A DNA stretch of 14,419 nucleotides from an uncultured Prevotella sp. (GCA_900542795.1 UQPD01000055.1:1-14419); one strand, 5' to 3'. Counted from the stretch's first letter, positions 1-8,104 are shown. The notes: generated by a model not told the origin, from the sequence alone. Program-made: numbers and translations.

Positions 1-267
1 CGGGGTGAGGCTGGCGCATGAAACATTGATGATTCTATCATAAATCGTGCAGAAAGAAATGCGAATTTTGAACACCCTACCTGTAAGAGCAAAAGCATTA
101 TTTTTATCCGATATAAAATGCTTTTGCCCTTACAGGGCGTCAATGCTGTGGCAAATTCATAACCCAGGGTGTCGCTTCGCTTGCCCTGGGCTAGGCGCTG
201 TTGCCCTTTCAGGGCGTGCTGAATCCGAAACTTGAGTATATACTCCTTATTATATATATAATGCGTA
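1..267. other. Non-coding left edge with dispersed repeat modules
   Basis: I see no credible gene here. The first 22 bases match 8426-8447 with three differences (module ending GCGCATGAA). Bases 64-80 (ATTTTGAACACCCTACC) recur at 8705-8721. Further right are two GCCCTTxCAGGGC words (126-138 and 203-215) and an inverted pair CCCAGGG (163-169) / CCCTGGG (184-190). Next to the 3' end of the fimbrial operon lie two perfect AT-rich palindromes, 234-245 (GAGTATATACTC) and 249-262. A 62-codon open frame across 47-235 is best read as chance translation of this repeat. The region is the downstream flank of the minus-strand pilus operon. Confidence 0.6.
81..135. repeat. Long hairpin, 19-bp arms
   Basis: Arms 81-99 and 117-135 are complementary over 19 bp with one mismatch (position 88 against 128) around a 17-nt loop. 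The stem is about 130 nt downstream of the anchor gene stop on the minus strand. It could act as a 3' RNA end or processing structure for the pilus transcript, but no long T tract follows on either strand. It also sits inside the dispersed repeat zone, so a purely repetitive origin is equally possible. Confidence 0.6.
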
Positions 268-1416
268 TTACAGTTCCTCCACTTGGATGCGACGGCTCCA
301 ACCTAAAACAGAGATGGAGATGTTGATGTATTTGAGTTTGCCATCTGCCAAGAAGAAGGAGAGGTCGTAATCGTAACCACGGTCTAAGAATTGTTGCGGG
401 GTGTAACGATAGATGTCGGCTGACACACGCAAACGACTCAACATATCGGGCAGATTGACTTTGGCAATCACAGCACCTGTGGGACGATGGGTTATTTGAA
501 GTATGGCATCGGCTGCAGCATGGGTGTGATAGAGAATGCGCGAGGTCATAAAGTTGACATGGGCTATTTTACCTACCGAGGCTTCGGCTGCCCGCTTGTT
601 GCCACGCTTGCGTTGGGGAGCTGAGGTGCGGTCGAGAGAGTTCCAGGTTTTATAAGGTGTATAAACAAGTGGGGTACTTTCGTCTACCACATTGTTCCAC
701 AACAGCGCTGCATTTTTGTCGGTTATCTGGAAATCGTAGTTTGCCACGTCCATATCTTGTGGGTCTTGCACCTCGCGCAAGGTTACATTGATGTGCTTGG
801 TGTTGCGTAGCAAACTGATGGTGTCGCGCACAGCTCCTTGGTTACCTCCCACTTCTATCAGTTGAGCTTGGGGTTCTGCCACATAGGTGTTTGCCACAAG
901 TTGGTTGCCACTCATGCCTACCCAAAGGGTGTCGAGCGGTGCTTGGGCATTTTCAACAGCAAAGTTTCCTTGACCATCGGCATGGGCTGCATGGTCTAAG
1001 TCGTAACGCAAGTTGTGCAGGTCGTCGCCTAACTGGGGCTGAGTGTAGCGAAACTTGGCTCCAGGGGTAAGTAGGGCTTGATTGTAATCTTTTTGAAATG
1101 CCACGGCTACTACCTTATATTGTCCTTTGGGCAGCGTGAAGTGCATGTGGTAGCCATCGCGTTTAAAGGGAGATTGTCCGTTGCAAATGGATTCGGTTTG
1201 TTGTGCCACTAATTTATCGTTGGCATCATACACATACGCGCTTACGCTGCCTACATGGTCGGGAAACATATTGGCGCGTTGCAAGTTGTAGTCGTAACGG
1301 AAGTAGAGGTCGAGACCACACGCGGGATAATCGTCCTCAATGAGCGAGCACGATGCAAAGAGTGTACTCAAGACGAGACTTGCAGCTATGTAGTTAAAGA
1401 TTTTCCAGAATTTCAT
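268..1416 (-). CDS. FimB/Mfa2-family fimbrial anchor lipoprotein
   Basis: This 382-residue protein begins with a lipoprotein signal peptide whose lipobox ends FASC, putting the lipidated Cys at about residue 23. The mature start carries the Cys-rich, aromatic stretch typical of the FimB/Mfa2 family (PF08842): a second Cys near residue 33, then GLDLYFRYDYN. Family members sit in the outer membrane at the base of the pilus, anchoring it and limiting its length. As the last gene of the operon, 83 nt after fimbrillin B, it fits that role. Its C-terminal 20 residues (YI...VLGW..R.QVEEL) closely match the end of fimbrillin A, although the DNA differs at many positions. Residues near 268-277 are basic (QRKRGNKR). 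The ATG at 1416 directly precedes the signal peptide. Assignment to the family is firm; specific partners are inferred from position. Confidence 0.9.
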   Translation of the reverse strand: MKFWKIFNYIAASLVLSTLFASCSLIEDDYPACGLDLYFRYDYNLQRANMFPDHVGSVSAYVYDANDKLVAQQTESICNGQSPFKRDGYHMHFTLPKGQYKVVAVAFQKDYNQALLTPGAKFRYTQPQLGDDLHNLRYDLDHAAHADGQGNFAVENAQAPLDTLWVGMSGNQLVANTYVAEPQAQLIEVGGNQGAVRDTISLLRNTKHINVTLREVQDPQDMDVANYDFQITDKNAALLWNNVVDESTPLVYTPYKTWNSLDRTSAPQRKRGNKRAAEASVGKIAHVNFMTSRILYHTHAAADAILQITHRPTGAVIAKVNLPDMLSRLRVSADIYRYTPQQFLDRGYDYDLSFFLADGKLKYINISISVLGWSRRIQVEEL

Positions 1417-1499
1417 ATTTCAGTTTTTTGAACTGGATTAAAGGAGCTTTTGGGGAGGGAGGGGATGCTTTTGCCTTTTGAGGCTTGGCTTGCAACCTC

Positions 1500-3362
1500 T
1501 TAGAACACGGCTCCTTGATCGCGTCGGCGCCAAGGACGCACCTGCGTATTTACTTTGATATATTCCTTAAAGCTATCGGCAAATTCATTGGGCTTTTCAG
1601 GTGGATTGAGGGGAGAACCCATTTGGGTTACATTGGTTACATCGATGTTGTACCAATTGTTGCGTAACACTCCGTAACGTCCCAAGTAGTTGGCATCAGC
1701 GTTTTGGGTGGGATAAACCTCTTTACCACTTACGCTTGGTGTTTCGCCTGCACGCCAAGGGGTGAGGACATCGCCAAAATGCTTGATGGGTACACCAAAA
1801 TAACTGACGCCACCTTTATAGACTAAAATCTGTCCTAAATTCAGCAACTTGTTGATGTAACGCGGATCATCATTGGGACTGTTAAACTCAATTGTTTTTT
1901 CTTTGTTATCCGTTTTGTCCACATACTTCAGCTTCATAACCTTGATGCCCCCTGAGTAGGGATAAGAATAATCGTTTACGCTGCGCCATTCAAAGCTCAC
2001 ATCGTCTGCCGTGGGTAAGGCATGGGGCATGTCTCCATTGGGATAGGCTTGGTTGAGCCAAGCATCTATTGCCCATTCGCTTTCGGCTATGTGTCCTTTT
2101 ATGTGAGCTTCGAGGAGCTCTTTGGTGTAGACTTTACTTTTATCGGAGTGTATGGTGTAGAGGTCTTGTCCATCGCCCACTTGCACCTTTAAAACAACAC
2201 GGGTCAGTTGGTTGAGCTTCATATTGCTCACGCTATTCGTGTTTTCAAAGCAATACTGGGGTTTATCGTCACCCATGTTGTCTTGGGGAATGATTTCGTT
2301 GGTAGCGATGGTGTCGAAGTCTTCTTTTTGATACGTTTTAGAGTTAGGCGATTCACCCCAATAGATGCGATAAAGGGGTTGCTCTTGTTCTTTATCTTTT
2401 ACTTCCTTTACGGGTACGGAACCTACAAAACGATAGGGGTTTGACACCTGGGGGTCGTTTGTTCCCAGTTCTATCCACTTTTCTATGTTCTGAATGTTAC
2501 GCACCACATAGGTTTTTTTGTTGGTTAAGTCCAGCTTCCAGCCCAACACTTTCCATTTCAAAGTTTTGTTGCTTTCTGCCAACACAATGTTATTATCGGT
2601 CACCACACCTTCTTTTTTCGAAACGGTTACCTTTGCCATGCAACGTTCCACAAACACATCGGCTGCTGGATTTGACTTGGCTTGTGACAGGGTGGAATAA
2701 AAGCTTTTCGTCACATTGGGCAATATGATGCGTGAGTTGTTTTTATTGGGCATTGTACTTCCGCCAGGACTGGTTGATAAGGGGGCGTTAATCATGAGTA
2801 AGCCTCCATTGCCTATTACTCCATCTACAGTTCCTGTGCAGTAGTTCTTTTCCAAGTCTGCTAAGTTTGTGCCTTTAAACACAAACTCGGGTTGTCCGGG
2901 TATAGTGATGGTAGCGTTCTGATTATCTGTGGCAATCTTTATGGAATTATGATCGTTGAGAATAACCAGAACGTATATATTGTCGTCTATCTTTGTAGAC
3001 ATGTTTTTTCCTACTGAAACAAGTGCAGAAATTTGTCCTTTCGTATCGGTGCCATTTACTGCATTTAATTGTATGTTATCAAACTCGTAAGCTGAGTTGA
3101 ATTTTGCTTTTCTCTCTTCAGTTCCGTTATAGAGCAATACTTTTGCATTGTATACCGTGTATTCTTTTGAATCGCCATCAGACACGCTGTCGTCTTGTGT
3201 AGCTCGCATGCCCATGCCCATAGGCAGGTGAATGGCAAGCTTCAAGTAGCCTCCATCTGCGAGTACGGGTTTGCGAGCCTCATCTTCCTCGATGCTGCTA
3301 CTGCAAGCTCCGAACCCTAAAAAGCTCATGAGCAAAACGACTATGAATACAGGGTATTTCAT
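1500..3362 (-). CDS. Mfa1-like fimbrillin B (second pilus subunit)
   Basis: This is a 620-residue secreted lipoprotein precursor. The ATG at 3362 is chosen over an in-frame ATG at 3419 because the latter lies inside a terminator hairpin, and because MKYPVF starts a clean lipoprotein signal (lipobox FGAC, Cys20). GGYLKLAIHLP follows, then Arg53-Ala, which fits the known maturation of Bacteroidales fimbrillins by a trypsin-like or Arg-specific protease before polymerisation. The C-terminal part carries YLGRYGVLRNNWY, the signature of the Mfa1 fimbrillin C-terminal domain. It is clearly paralogous to fimbrillin A along its length, suggesting tandem duplication and divergence. Unlike A and the anchor, its end reads DQGAVF, not QVEEL. 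It may be an accessory or tip-proximal subunit, or an alternative shaft subunit. Expression relative to A is probably reduced by the hairpin upstream. Confidence 0.85.
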   Translation of the reverse strand: MKYPVFIVVLLMSFLGFGACSSSIEEDEARKPVLADGGYLKLAIHLPMGMGMRATQDDSVSDGDSKEYTVYNAKVLLYNGTEERKAKFNSAYEFDNIQLNAVNGTDTKGQISALVSVGKNMSTKIDDNIYVLVILNDHNSIKIATDNQNATITIPGQPEFVFKGTNLADLEKNYCTGTVDGVIGNGGLLMINAPLSTSPGGSTMPNKNNSRIILPNVTKSFYSTLSQAKSNPAADVFVERCMAKVTVSKKEGVVTDNNIVLAESNKTLKWKVLGWKLDLTNKKTYVVRNIQNIEKWIELGTNDPQVSNPYRFVGSVPVKEVKDKEQEQPLYRIYWGESPNSKTYQKEDFDTIATNEIIPQDNMGDDKPQYCFENTNSVSNMKLNQLTRVVLKVQVGDGQDLYTIHSDKSKVYTKELLEAHIKGHIAESEWAIDAWLNQAYPNGDMPHALPTADDVSFEWRSVNDYSYPYSGGIKVMKLKYVDKTDNKEKTIEFNSPNDDPRYINKLLNLGQILVYKGGVSYFGVPIKHFGDVLTPWRAGETPSVSGKEVYPTQNADANYLGRYGVLRNNWYNIDVTNVTQMGSPLNPPEKPNEFADSFKEYIKVNTQVRPWRRRDQGAVF

Positions 3363-3377
3363 TGATAATGTTTCTTT

Positions 3378-3435
3378 AAAAAAACGAGTGGGTAAGCTTG
3401 TGCCTACCAAGGTGGGCAAGCGGCTTACCCACTCG
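3378..3435 (-). terminator. Intercistronic terminator/attenuator between fimbrillin genes
   Basis: Perfect 13-bp arms (3385-3397 CGAGTGGGTAAGC and 3423-3435) enclose an inner imperfect stem (CTTGTGCCTACC against GGTGGGCAAG). On the minus strand a run of seven T (3384-3378) follows at once. This is a textbook intrinsic terminator lying inside the operon, ending 15 nt before the fimbrillin B start. A smaller hairpin, TAGCTT-TTTC-AAGCTA (3446-3461), precedes it just after the fimbrillin A stop and may help protect the 3' end. Partial read-through would give abundant fimbrillin A and less fimbrillin B and anchor. Confidence 0.85.
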
Positions 3436-3469
3436 TGATGTTTGTTAGCTTGAAAAAGCTATGTAAGGG

Positions 3470-5380
3470 TTAGAGTTCTTCAACTTGTGTACGCTTTGCC
3501 CATGAGAGGACGTTGATGCGAACGGCGATGTAGTTATAGAAGTCATCATCAGGAGTACCGTCTACTCCAGGAACTACAGGACTACCGATAGCTGAAATCT
3601 TGCTTACAGAAATATCATACCAGTTGTTACGGAGCACACCATAACGACCAAGATAGTTGTTTGATCTTTCTGTAATATCTAAACCTGGATAAATTTGTGC
3701 AGTTGTTGCACCCTGAGAAGGCTTTGTTGTTGGAGCATTGGTTTCTTCATTCCAAGGAGTATCATCTTTACCGAAGTGTTTGATACGGATGGGATAATAT
3801 GCACAACCATCTTTGTAAGAAACAAGTTTGCCAAGATTAAGAGCTTTAGCCAAATCTTCGTTTGACATTGATGCTCCACTTGGTAAATTAGCTTTCTTGA
3901 ATTCTTCCGTGCCAACTGTCACCGTGAAATCAGTCAAGTGAATCTGACCATCAGCAGCATCACGTGCATAATCATACTCTGTTGATGAATTCATATCAAA
4001 CGTCAAGCTTGTAACAGATGCTTTTTTTGTAGGAGTTTCTTTACTCTTAACCCAAGCTTCTACATTAGGCTCACGCAAAATAGCTTCTTTGATACGCTTT
4101 TCAAAATCGGCTTGCTTATAAAGACGCGAATTATCACCATTGAAAGTATAGAATGTTTCTGCTGTGTTATTCTCATCAGTAAGTTGTACCTTAACCATTA
4201 CGCGAGTAGTACCCTGCTTTACCTGATGGTCTACATCAAATGTATTCTCGAAACAGTACTTCGGATTATCTGAACCGAATGTTCCAGTGAAGTCCGTCTT
4301 ATTTGATGGAAGATAAGTGAAGTTTAAAGCGTCGAATGAACTATAGTTAGGATCCTCTGCCCAATAAGTTCGATAAAGACTCTTACCTGTTTTTACTTCG
4401 TTGCTTCCTACGAAACGATAACCATTAGTAACTTTTTCTGACTTAAGACCATTCCAAGTTGCTGCATGTGTATTCGTTGTGTTACGAACAAGATAAGAAC
4501 TATTGTTTGTAACATCCAAATCCCAACCTACGATTTTCCAATGAATATCCTTATCCTCTTTACCGATGAAACGAACGTCACTATTACTTGTTGAAGGCGA
4601 ACCTGCTGCTTTTTTAATATTAAACTCGAGTTTCTCACCATTACTTTGAGCCATCGTAACTTTAGCTACGGCACGCTCAACGTAAACATCTGTTGCAGTA
4701 TTCTTCTGAGCTTCTGCTTCGGTGTGATAAACGGATTTAGTGAAGTCAACTAAAGTAACCACATTACCATCAGGAGCTGTAGAACCACCTCCAGCTTTTG
4801 TTGCCAAGGGTGCATTGGTCATTAGTAAACCTTTCGATTTAAAATCTGACGAAGACACTGCAAGTTTCTGCAAGAATGCAAGACCTTTACCTGCCATATC
4901 TTTTCCATCAACAGTCAATGATTTTCCATCATTTGTAATATTAAGAAGTCCATTGTCGTTAAGAACTACCAATGCGTAGAGATTATCTCCTGTATAACCT
5001 GTTCCTGGAGTCTTATCATCCAATTTTGAAATAATACGTGTCGTAGTCGTAATTTGATTGGGATCATCTTTATAACCATCCATACCTACATTAAGGTCGT
5101 AAGCACTGTGGAATGTCGCATCACCCTCTTTGCTTCCTTGGAAAAGGACTAACTTAGCATTGTTCACGTGATACTCCGAAGCCAAACCATCATCGAAGGA
5201 GTCATTTGCACGACTAGAATTAGAACTTGAGGGAAGATTAATAGACACCTTGGCATAACCACCCTCGATAGCAGGAGAGAAACCGCCACCATTTGCATTA
5301 ACAGTCACGTCGTCGCTTGAACACGCGTTGAAGCCGATAGCCAAAGCCATCAAAGCTACGGGAAAGAAAATTTTCTTCAT
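3470..5380 (-). CDS. Mfa1-like fimbrillin A (probable major shaft subunit)
   Basis: This 636-residue precursor has a lipoprotein signal peptide (MKKIFFPVALMALAIGFNAC, Cys20). GGYAKVSINLP follows, and then Arg57-Ala, the likely site of proteolytic maturation that frees a groove for strand exchange in type V pili. Near the C-terminus are YLGRYGVLRNNWYDI and a terminal strand ending SWAKRTQVEEL, matching the Mfa1 fimbrillin C-terminal domain. Exported by the Lpp pathway, it should polymerise on the cell surface. Three features suggest it is the major subunit: its position first among the subunits, a strong terminator right after it, and codon choice that looks closer to highly expressed Bacteroidota genes (many GGT, CGT, GTA, GCT, AAC) than its neighbours. 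The codon impression was not counted. It starts 58 nt after the DUF3868 gene. Confidence 0.88.
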   Translation of the reverse strand: MKKIFFPVALMALAIGFNACSSDDVTVNANGGGFSPAIEGGYAKVSINLPSSSNSSRANDSFDDGLASEYHVNNAKLVLFQGSKEGDATFHSAYDLNVGMDGYKDDPNQITTTTRIISKLDDKTPGTGYTGDNLYALVVLNDNGLLNITNDGKSLTVDGKDMAGKGLAFLQKLAVSSSDFKSKGLLMTNAPLATKAGGGSTAPDGNVVTLVDFTKSVYHTEAEAQKNTATDVYVERAVAKVTMAQSNGEKLEFNIKKAAGSPSTSNSDVRFIGKEDKDIHWKIVGWDLDVTNNSSYLVRNTTNTHAATWNGLKSEKVTNGYRFVGSNEVKTGKSLYRTYWAEDPNYSSFDALNFTYLPSNKTDFTGTFGSDNPKYCFENTFDVDHQVKQGTTRVMVKVQLTDENNTAETFYTFNGDNSRLYKQADFEKRIKEAILREPNVEAWVKSKETPTKKASVTSLTFDMNSSTEYDYARDAADGQIHLTDFTVTVGTEEFKKANLPSGASMSNEDLAKALNLGKLVSYKDGCAYYPIRIKHFGKDDTPWNEETNAPTTKPSQGATTAQIYPGLDITERSNNYLGRYGVLRNNWYDISVSKISAIGSPVVPGVDGTPDDDFYNYIAVRINVLSWAKRTQVEEL

Positions 5381-5438
5381 GTCGCTGTGAAATTAAGTTA
5401 TTATTGTTGTGAATTAATTGATTTCAAAAAAAGAGTTG

Positions 5439-6866
5439 TTACTTTTTAAGTTGTGAGAGAATGTGGAGTGCTTCGGTTGCCTCCGAGATGCCCTTCTGCG
5501 CTGCCACTTCAAAGAAACGGCGGGCAGTGGTAAAGTCACCTAATTTGGCAGCTAAGACACCACGCGCATATTGACTTGCAGGTAAATCGCCTGCATTATA
5601 AAGCAAGGCTTTGGCTTCGGCCAGCTGATTTGCCTCAAGTGCAATATTGGCTGCATTGAGGTTTGCCGCAGGAGAGTCGGGATAAAGACGAGCTGCAGTT
5701 TGCATCACTTCTTTGCGCTCGGCAGACTGTTCGCCATAGGTTAAGGCTACTAAGTAAAGTTCGTTGGGCGAAAGTTGCTCGGGATGCTTTTGATATACTG
5801 CCTTTGCCTCTTCCACCGTAAAAGGACGGATGGTGTAGTTGACCGTGTAGTCGGAGTGACGTAAAGCAGGATACCAGTTTTGCAACATATATTTATAGGT
5901 TGCAGGGAAGGCTTTGCGAATTTTTGCCTCGCGCTTGTCCTGGTCAGCCTCAGATTGAATGAGCTGCAATATTTCTTGTCGGTGGTCAATGCCCGCAGAG
6001 TCTTTTACGTAACGCTGCAAACCTTCCCAATCCTCGGGGGTAGCTTCTACACTAAAGATGTTGGCAGGCAAGGACATGAGTTGCGACACATAGTCGCGCA
6101 AGGCTGCAGCACGTCCGTTCGCTAAACGCACATTGTTGGCATACGAACCTTCGGGCGAAGCGTAACCATGGATGTCAATGTGGGTGATGGTGGCATTTAC
6201 CTCTTTCTTTACCACATCAATGGTCTCGACAATCTTTGCCAACTCACGGGGATTGTTGCGATAGCTTAGATGTATCTCGGTGCGGTTGACGGGGAAGTCT
6301 AAGTAAGCACGTCCCTCTAACTTATAGGTCTTGACCGTGGCAACTGGCTCGATGTAGCACAAGGGGTAGATAACTGCCAAGGCATTGACTTCGGGCAACT
6401 GGGGTACTTCATTCCAAGTGCCTAAGAGTTTGGGAGTGGCAGACTTTGCCAAATCGCCCCATCCACAACCGCAACTATCGGTAACCATAATAATCTGTGC
6501 ACCTGCCATCCAGGGTTGACAAGGCACGGAACCTTGATAGGCGATGAGACCTTTGTGGGCATGCTCAATGGTATAAGCCTGTTCGGTGGCAGGACGCTTG
6601 AGACGGCGATAGAGCTTTTGACGCTCTTTGCCATTTACCACAATGGCTGGGAAGGCTGTGGCACTGTCGCCCTTGGTAACCACTGGGGTAAACACCAAAC
6701 TGTGGCATTTGCTCAGACTAACGTGCGTTAAATCGACCGTTAGGTCTAACACCAAGGCTTTGCCCTCTTGTGCTATTTTGTGTAAGACGATGATGTCGGT
6801 GGGCAACTGCGCATGGGTGAATAAGGGCAAGAGCAAGAAGAGTATACTAATGATATAGCGTGTCAT
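5439..6866 (-). CDS. DUF3868 protein with OmpA-like domain and helical repeat tail
   Basis: This is a 475-residue exported protein. The ATG at 6866 is chosen because MTRYIISILFLLLPLFTHAQ is a compact type I signal peptide (cleavage after THA); an ATG 27 nt upstream only adds polar residues before it. Residues ~20-140 match the DUF3868 pattern (TPVV..., FPAIVVNGKERQKLYRR, then SCGCGWGD). Residues ~180-350 hold an OmpA-C-like segment with ITHIDIHGYASPEGSYANNVRLANGRA, resembling peptidoglycan-binding folds. Residues ~355-475 are helical and TPR-like (YPDSPAANLNAANIALEANQLAEAKALL). Such proteins recur upstream of Bacteroidales fimbrillin genes with DUF3575 proteins. A periplasmic scaffold linking pilus assembly to the cell wall is my inference; no biochemical function is known to me. 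Confidence 0.82.
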   Translation of the reverse strand: MTRYIISILFLLLPLFTHAQLPTDIIVLHKIAQEGKALVLDLTVDLTHVSLSKCHSLVFTPVVTKGDSATAFPAIVVNGKERQKLYRRLKRPATEQAYTIEHAHKGLIAYQGSVPCQPWMAGAQIIMVTDSCGCGWGDLAKSATPKLLGTWNEVPQLPEVNALAVIYPLCYIEPVATVKTYKLEGRAYLDFPVNRTEIHLSYRNNPRELAKIVETIDVVKKEVNATITHIDIHGYASPEGSYANNVRLANGRAAALRDYVSQLMSLPANIFSVEATPEDWEGLQRYVKDSAGIDHRQEILQLIQSEADQDKREAKIRKAFPATYKYMLQNWYPALRHSDYTVNYTIRPFTVEEAKAVYQKHPEQLSPNELYLVALTYGEQSAERKEVMQTAARLYPDSPAANLNAANIALEANQLAEAKALLYNAGDLPASQYARGVLAAKLGDFTTARRFFEVAAQKGISEATEALHILSQLKK

Positions 6867-6921
6867 AAAGAATAAGAGTTTGTGGGTTGGCAAGTGCTAT
6901 TTGACTGCCTCTCCCATGGGT

Positions 6922-7713
6922 TCAGAACAAATAGCTAAGCGAAATGCCTGCTTGGGTCAGTCCCCAATAGTTCTTTTTTTCGTGCTTGATAACCGAACCG
7001 CATTCGGTGCAAGGATAACTTTTGTGATTGAGTCGTAACCAACCGCCTCCTATGGTACCTTCGATATTCCAATGGGTGGCAAAGGGCCAACTGAAACCAT
7101 AACTTATGCCTAAGCCTGCGCCACGACCTTGCACCCGTTTGTTATCGGCATCAATGATGTTTTTACCTCCGAAAGCATGTACATTCGAGATGTTGTAGCA
7201 AACAAAGGGAACGTGCAGTCCGACAAAGTTTTTGTAGTATGCCTCACAAAACCAATATCTCAGTTCAGGAAATACGCGCAAGTGACGAAACGAACGTCCA
7301 TACGACCCATCAGCCTTTTGATGTTTGAAAGGATTGAGTCCGACTTCGCAAGCTAAAGTAAAGCGGAATGACAAACGAACTTCGGCTCCGATGTTGGGCG
7401 TCATGGGCAATGCTACACCCCAATAAAGCAAATTGGACTTTAGAGCTACAAGTAAGGTATGGTCGTTCATCATACGTCCCTTTTCGGTAGCAATTTGCCA
7501 AGGTGCCGAAGTAGCAGAGTCCGCATCAGCCTCGCGAAATTGCACAGCCACCGTTGTATCGGTAACCAACACGGGTAACGAGTCGTTTACGGTCTCAACC
7601 TGTGCCCATAAAGGCATGGCAAAACAGCATGCCATCCATGCCACGACTGTTACAAGCCATTGGCGCAAGCATCGGCTGCAAGGGGTGCGATATGTGAGTT
7701 GTTTATTCTGCAT
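6922..7713 (-). CDS. DUF3575 outer-membrane protein
   Basis: This 263-residue protein has a signal peptide (basic start, hydrophobic core, cleavage after PLWA near residue 37). The body resembles DUF3575: LKSNLLYWGVALPMTPNIGAEV near residue 80, alternating aromatic strands such as LRVFPELRYWF, and a last strand ending SYLF. The strand pattern and terminal aromatic residue suggest a small outer-membrane beta-barrel. The ATG at 7713 is preferred to an in-frame TTG at 7737 because it leads directly into the signal peptide. It is first in the pilus operon, 55 nt before the DUF3868 gene, so the pair probably act together at the outer membrane. A Cys pair near the end (PCTECG) is an unusual touch for a barrel loop. 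The function is not established. Confidence 0.82.
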   Translation of the reverse strand: MQNKQLTYRTPCSRCLRQWLVTVVAWMACCFAMPLWAQVETVNDSLPVLVTDTTVAVQFREADADSATSAPWQIATEKGRMMNDHTLLVALKSNLLYWGVALPMTPNIGAEVRLSFRFTLACEVGLNPFKHQKADGSYGRSFRHLRVFPELRYWFCEAYYKNFVGLHVPFVCYNISNVHAFGGKNIIDADNKRVQGRGAGLGISYGFSWPFATHWNIEGTIGGGWLRLNHKSYPCTECGSVIKHEKKNYWGLTQAGISLSYLF

Positions 7714-8100
7714 CGTTGTTAGAATCGCATTATACAAAGCGTTCAGACCTCAGAGAATGACCTACGATTAAGGGAATAGGTTATGCCTTCCAAACAGCTT
7801 ATGCTGGGGAATGCCGACTGGGGTTTTCAAAAATGAAAGAGTTACTCTGTTCGCTCTGTAATTTTAGTATAAGAGTGTTTGTGTTAGCTCACCTCAACCA
7901 AGGTCTGTTGAATGTTGTATTGGTAGACCAATGGTTTAGTTTAGCTGTGTTTTATAGGGTGCGTCAGTCATTGTCACACGTTGTAGGGTAAGCGTGTTTC
8001 ATATAATGACAATTTGCAACATCCGCGCTCGTTTTTCTCTCGTTTTGATAACGTTTCGTGTATTCACAACCTTTAAATAGTTAGGAATAATTTGTTATCG
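7714..8100 (-). promoter_or_regulatory. Long 5' leader of the pilus operon
   Basis: If the promoter at 8105-8134 is the real one, about 385 nt precede the first gene. I see no TAnnTTTG-type promoter closer in and no convincing gene. Structures include ATTGTCA (7970-7976) / TGACAAT (8007-8013) with CACG/CGTG inside it (7977-7980 / 7993-7996), and the palindrome ATTGGTagACCAAT (7919-7932). Two overlapping mini-frames on the minus strand (8002-7964, 12 codons; 7971-7936, 11 codons) exist but have no independent support. A regulatory leader is plausible; no known riboswitch class was recognised. Confidence 0.4.
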
Positions 8101-8104
8101 GATG

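Noticed and set aside
47..235. 62-codon open frame on the plus strand
   Set aside because: It translates hairpins and repeat words at the window edge; composition and palindromes fit a repeat and no protein family.
1443..1467. G-quadruplex before the anchor gene
   Set aside because: Only three solid G runs (GGGG, GGG, GGGG); the fourth needed run is missing.
7936..8002. Two overlapping mini-frames in the pilus leader
   Set aside because: At 11-12 codons with no start signal or conservation evidence, they are expected by chance.
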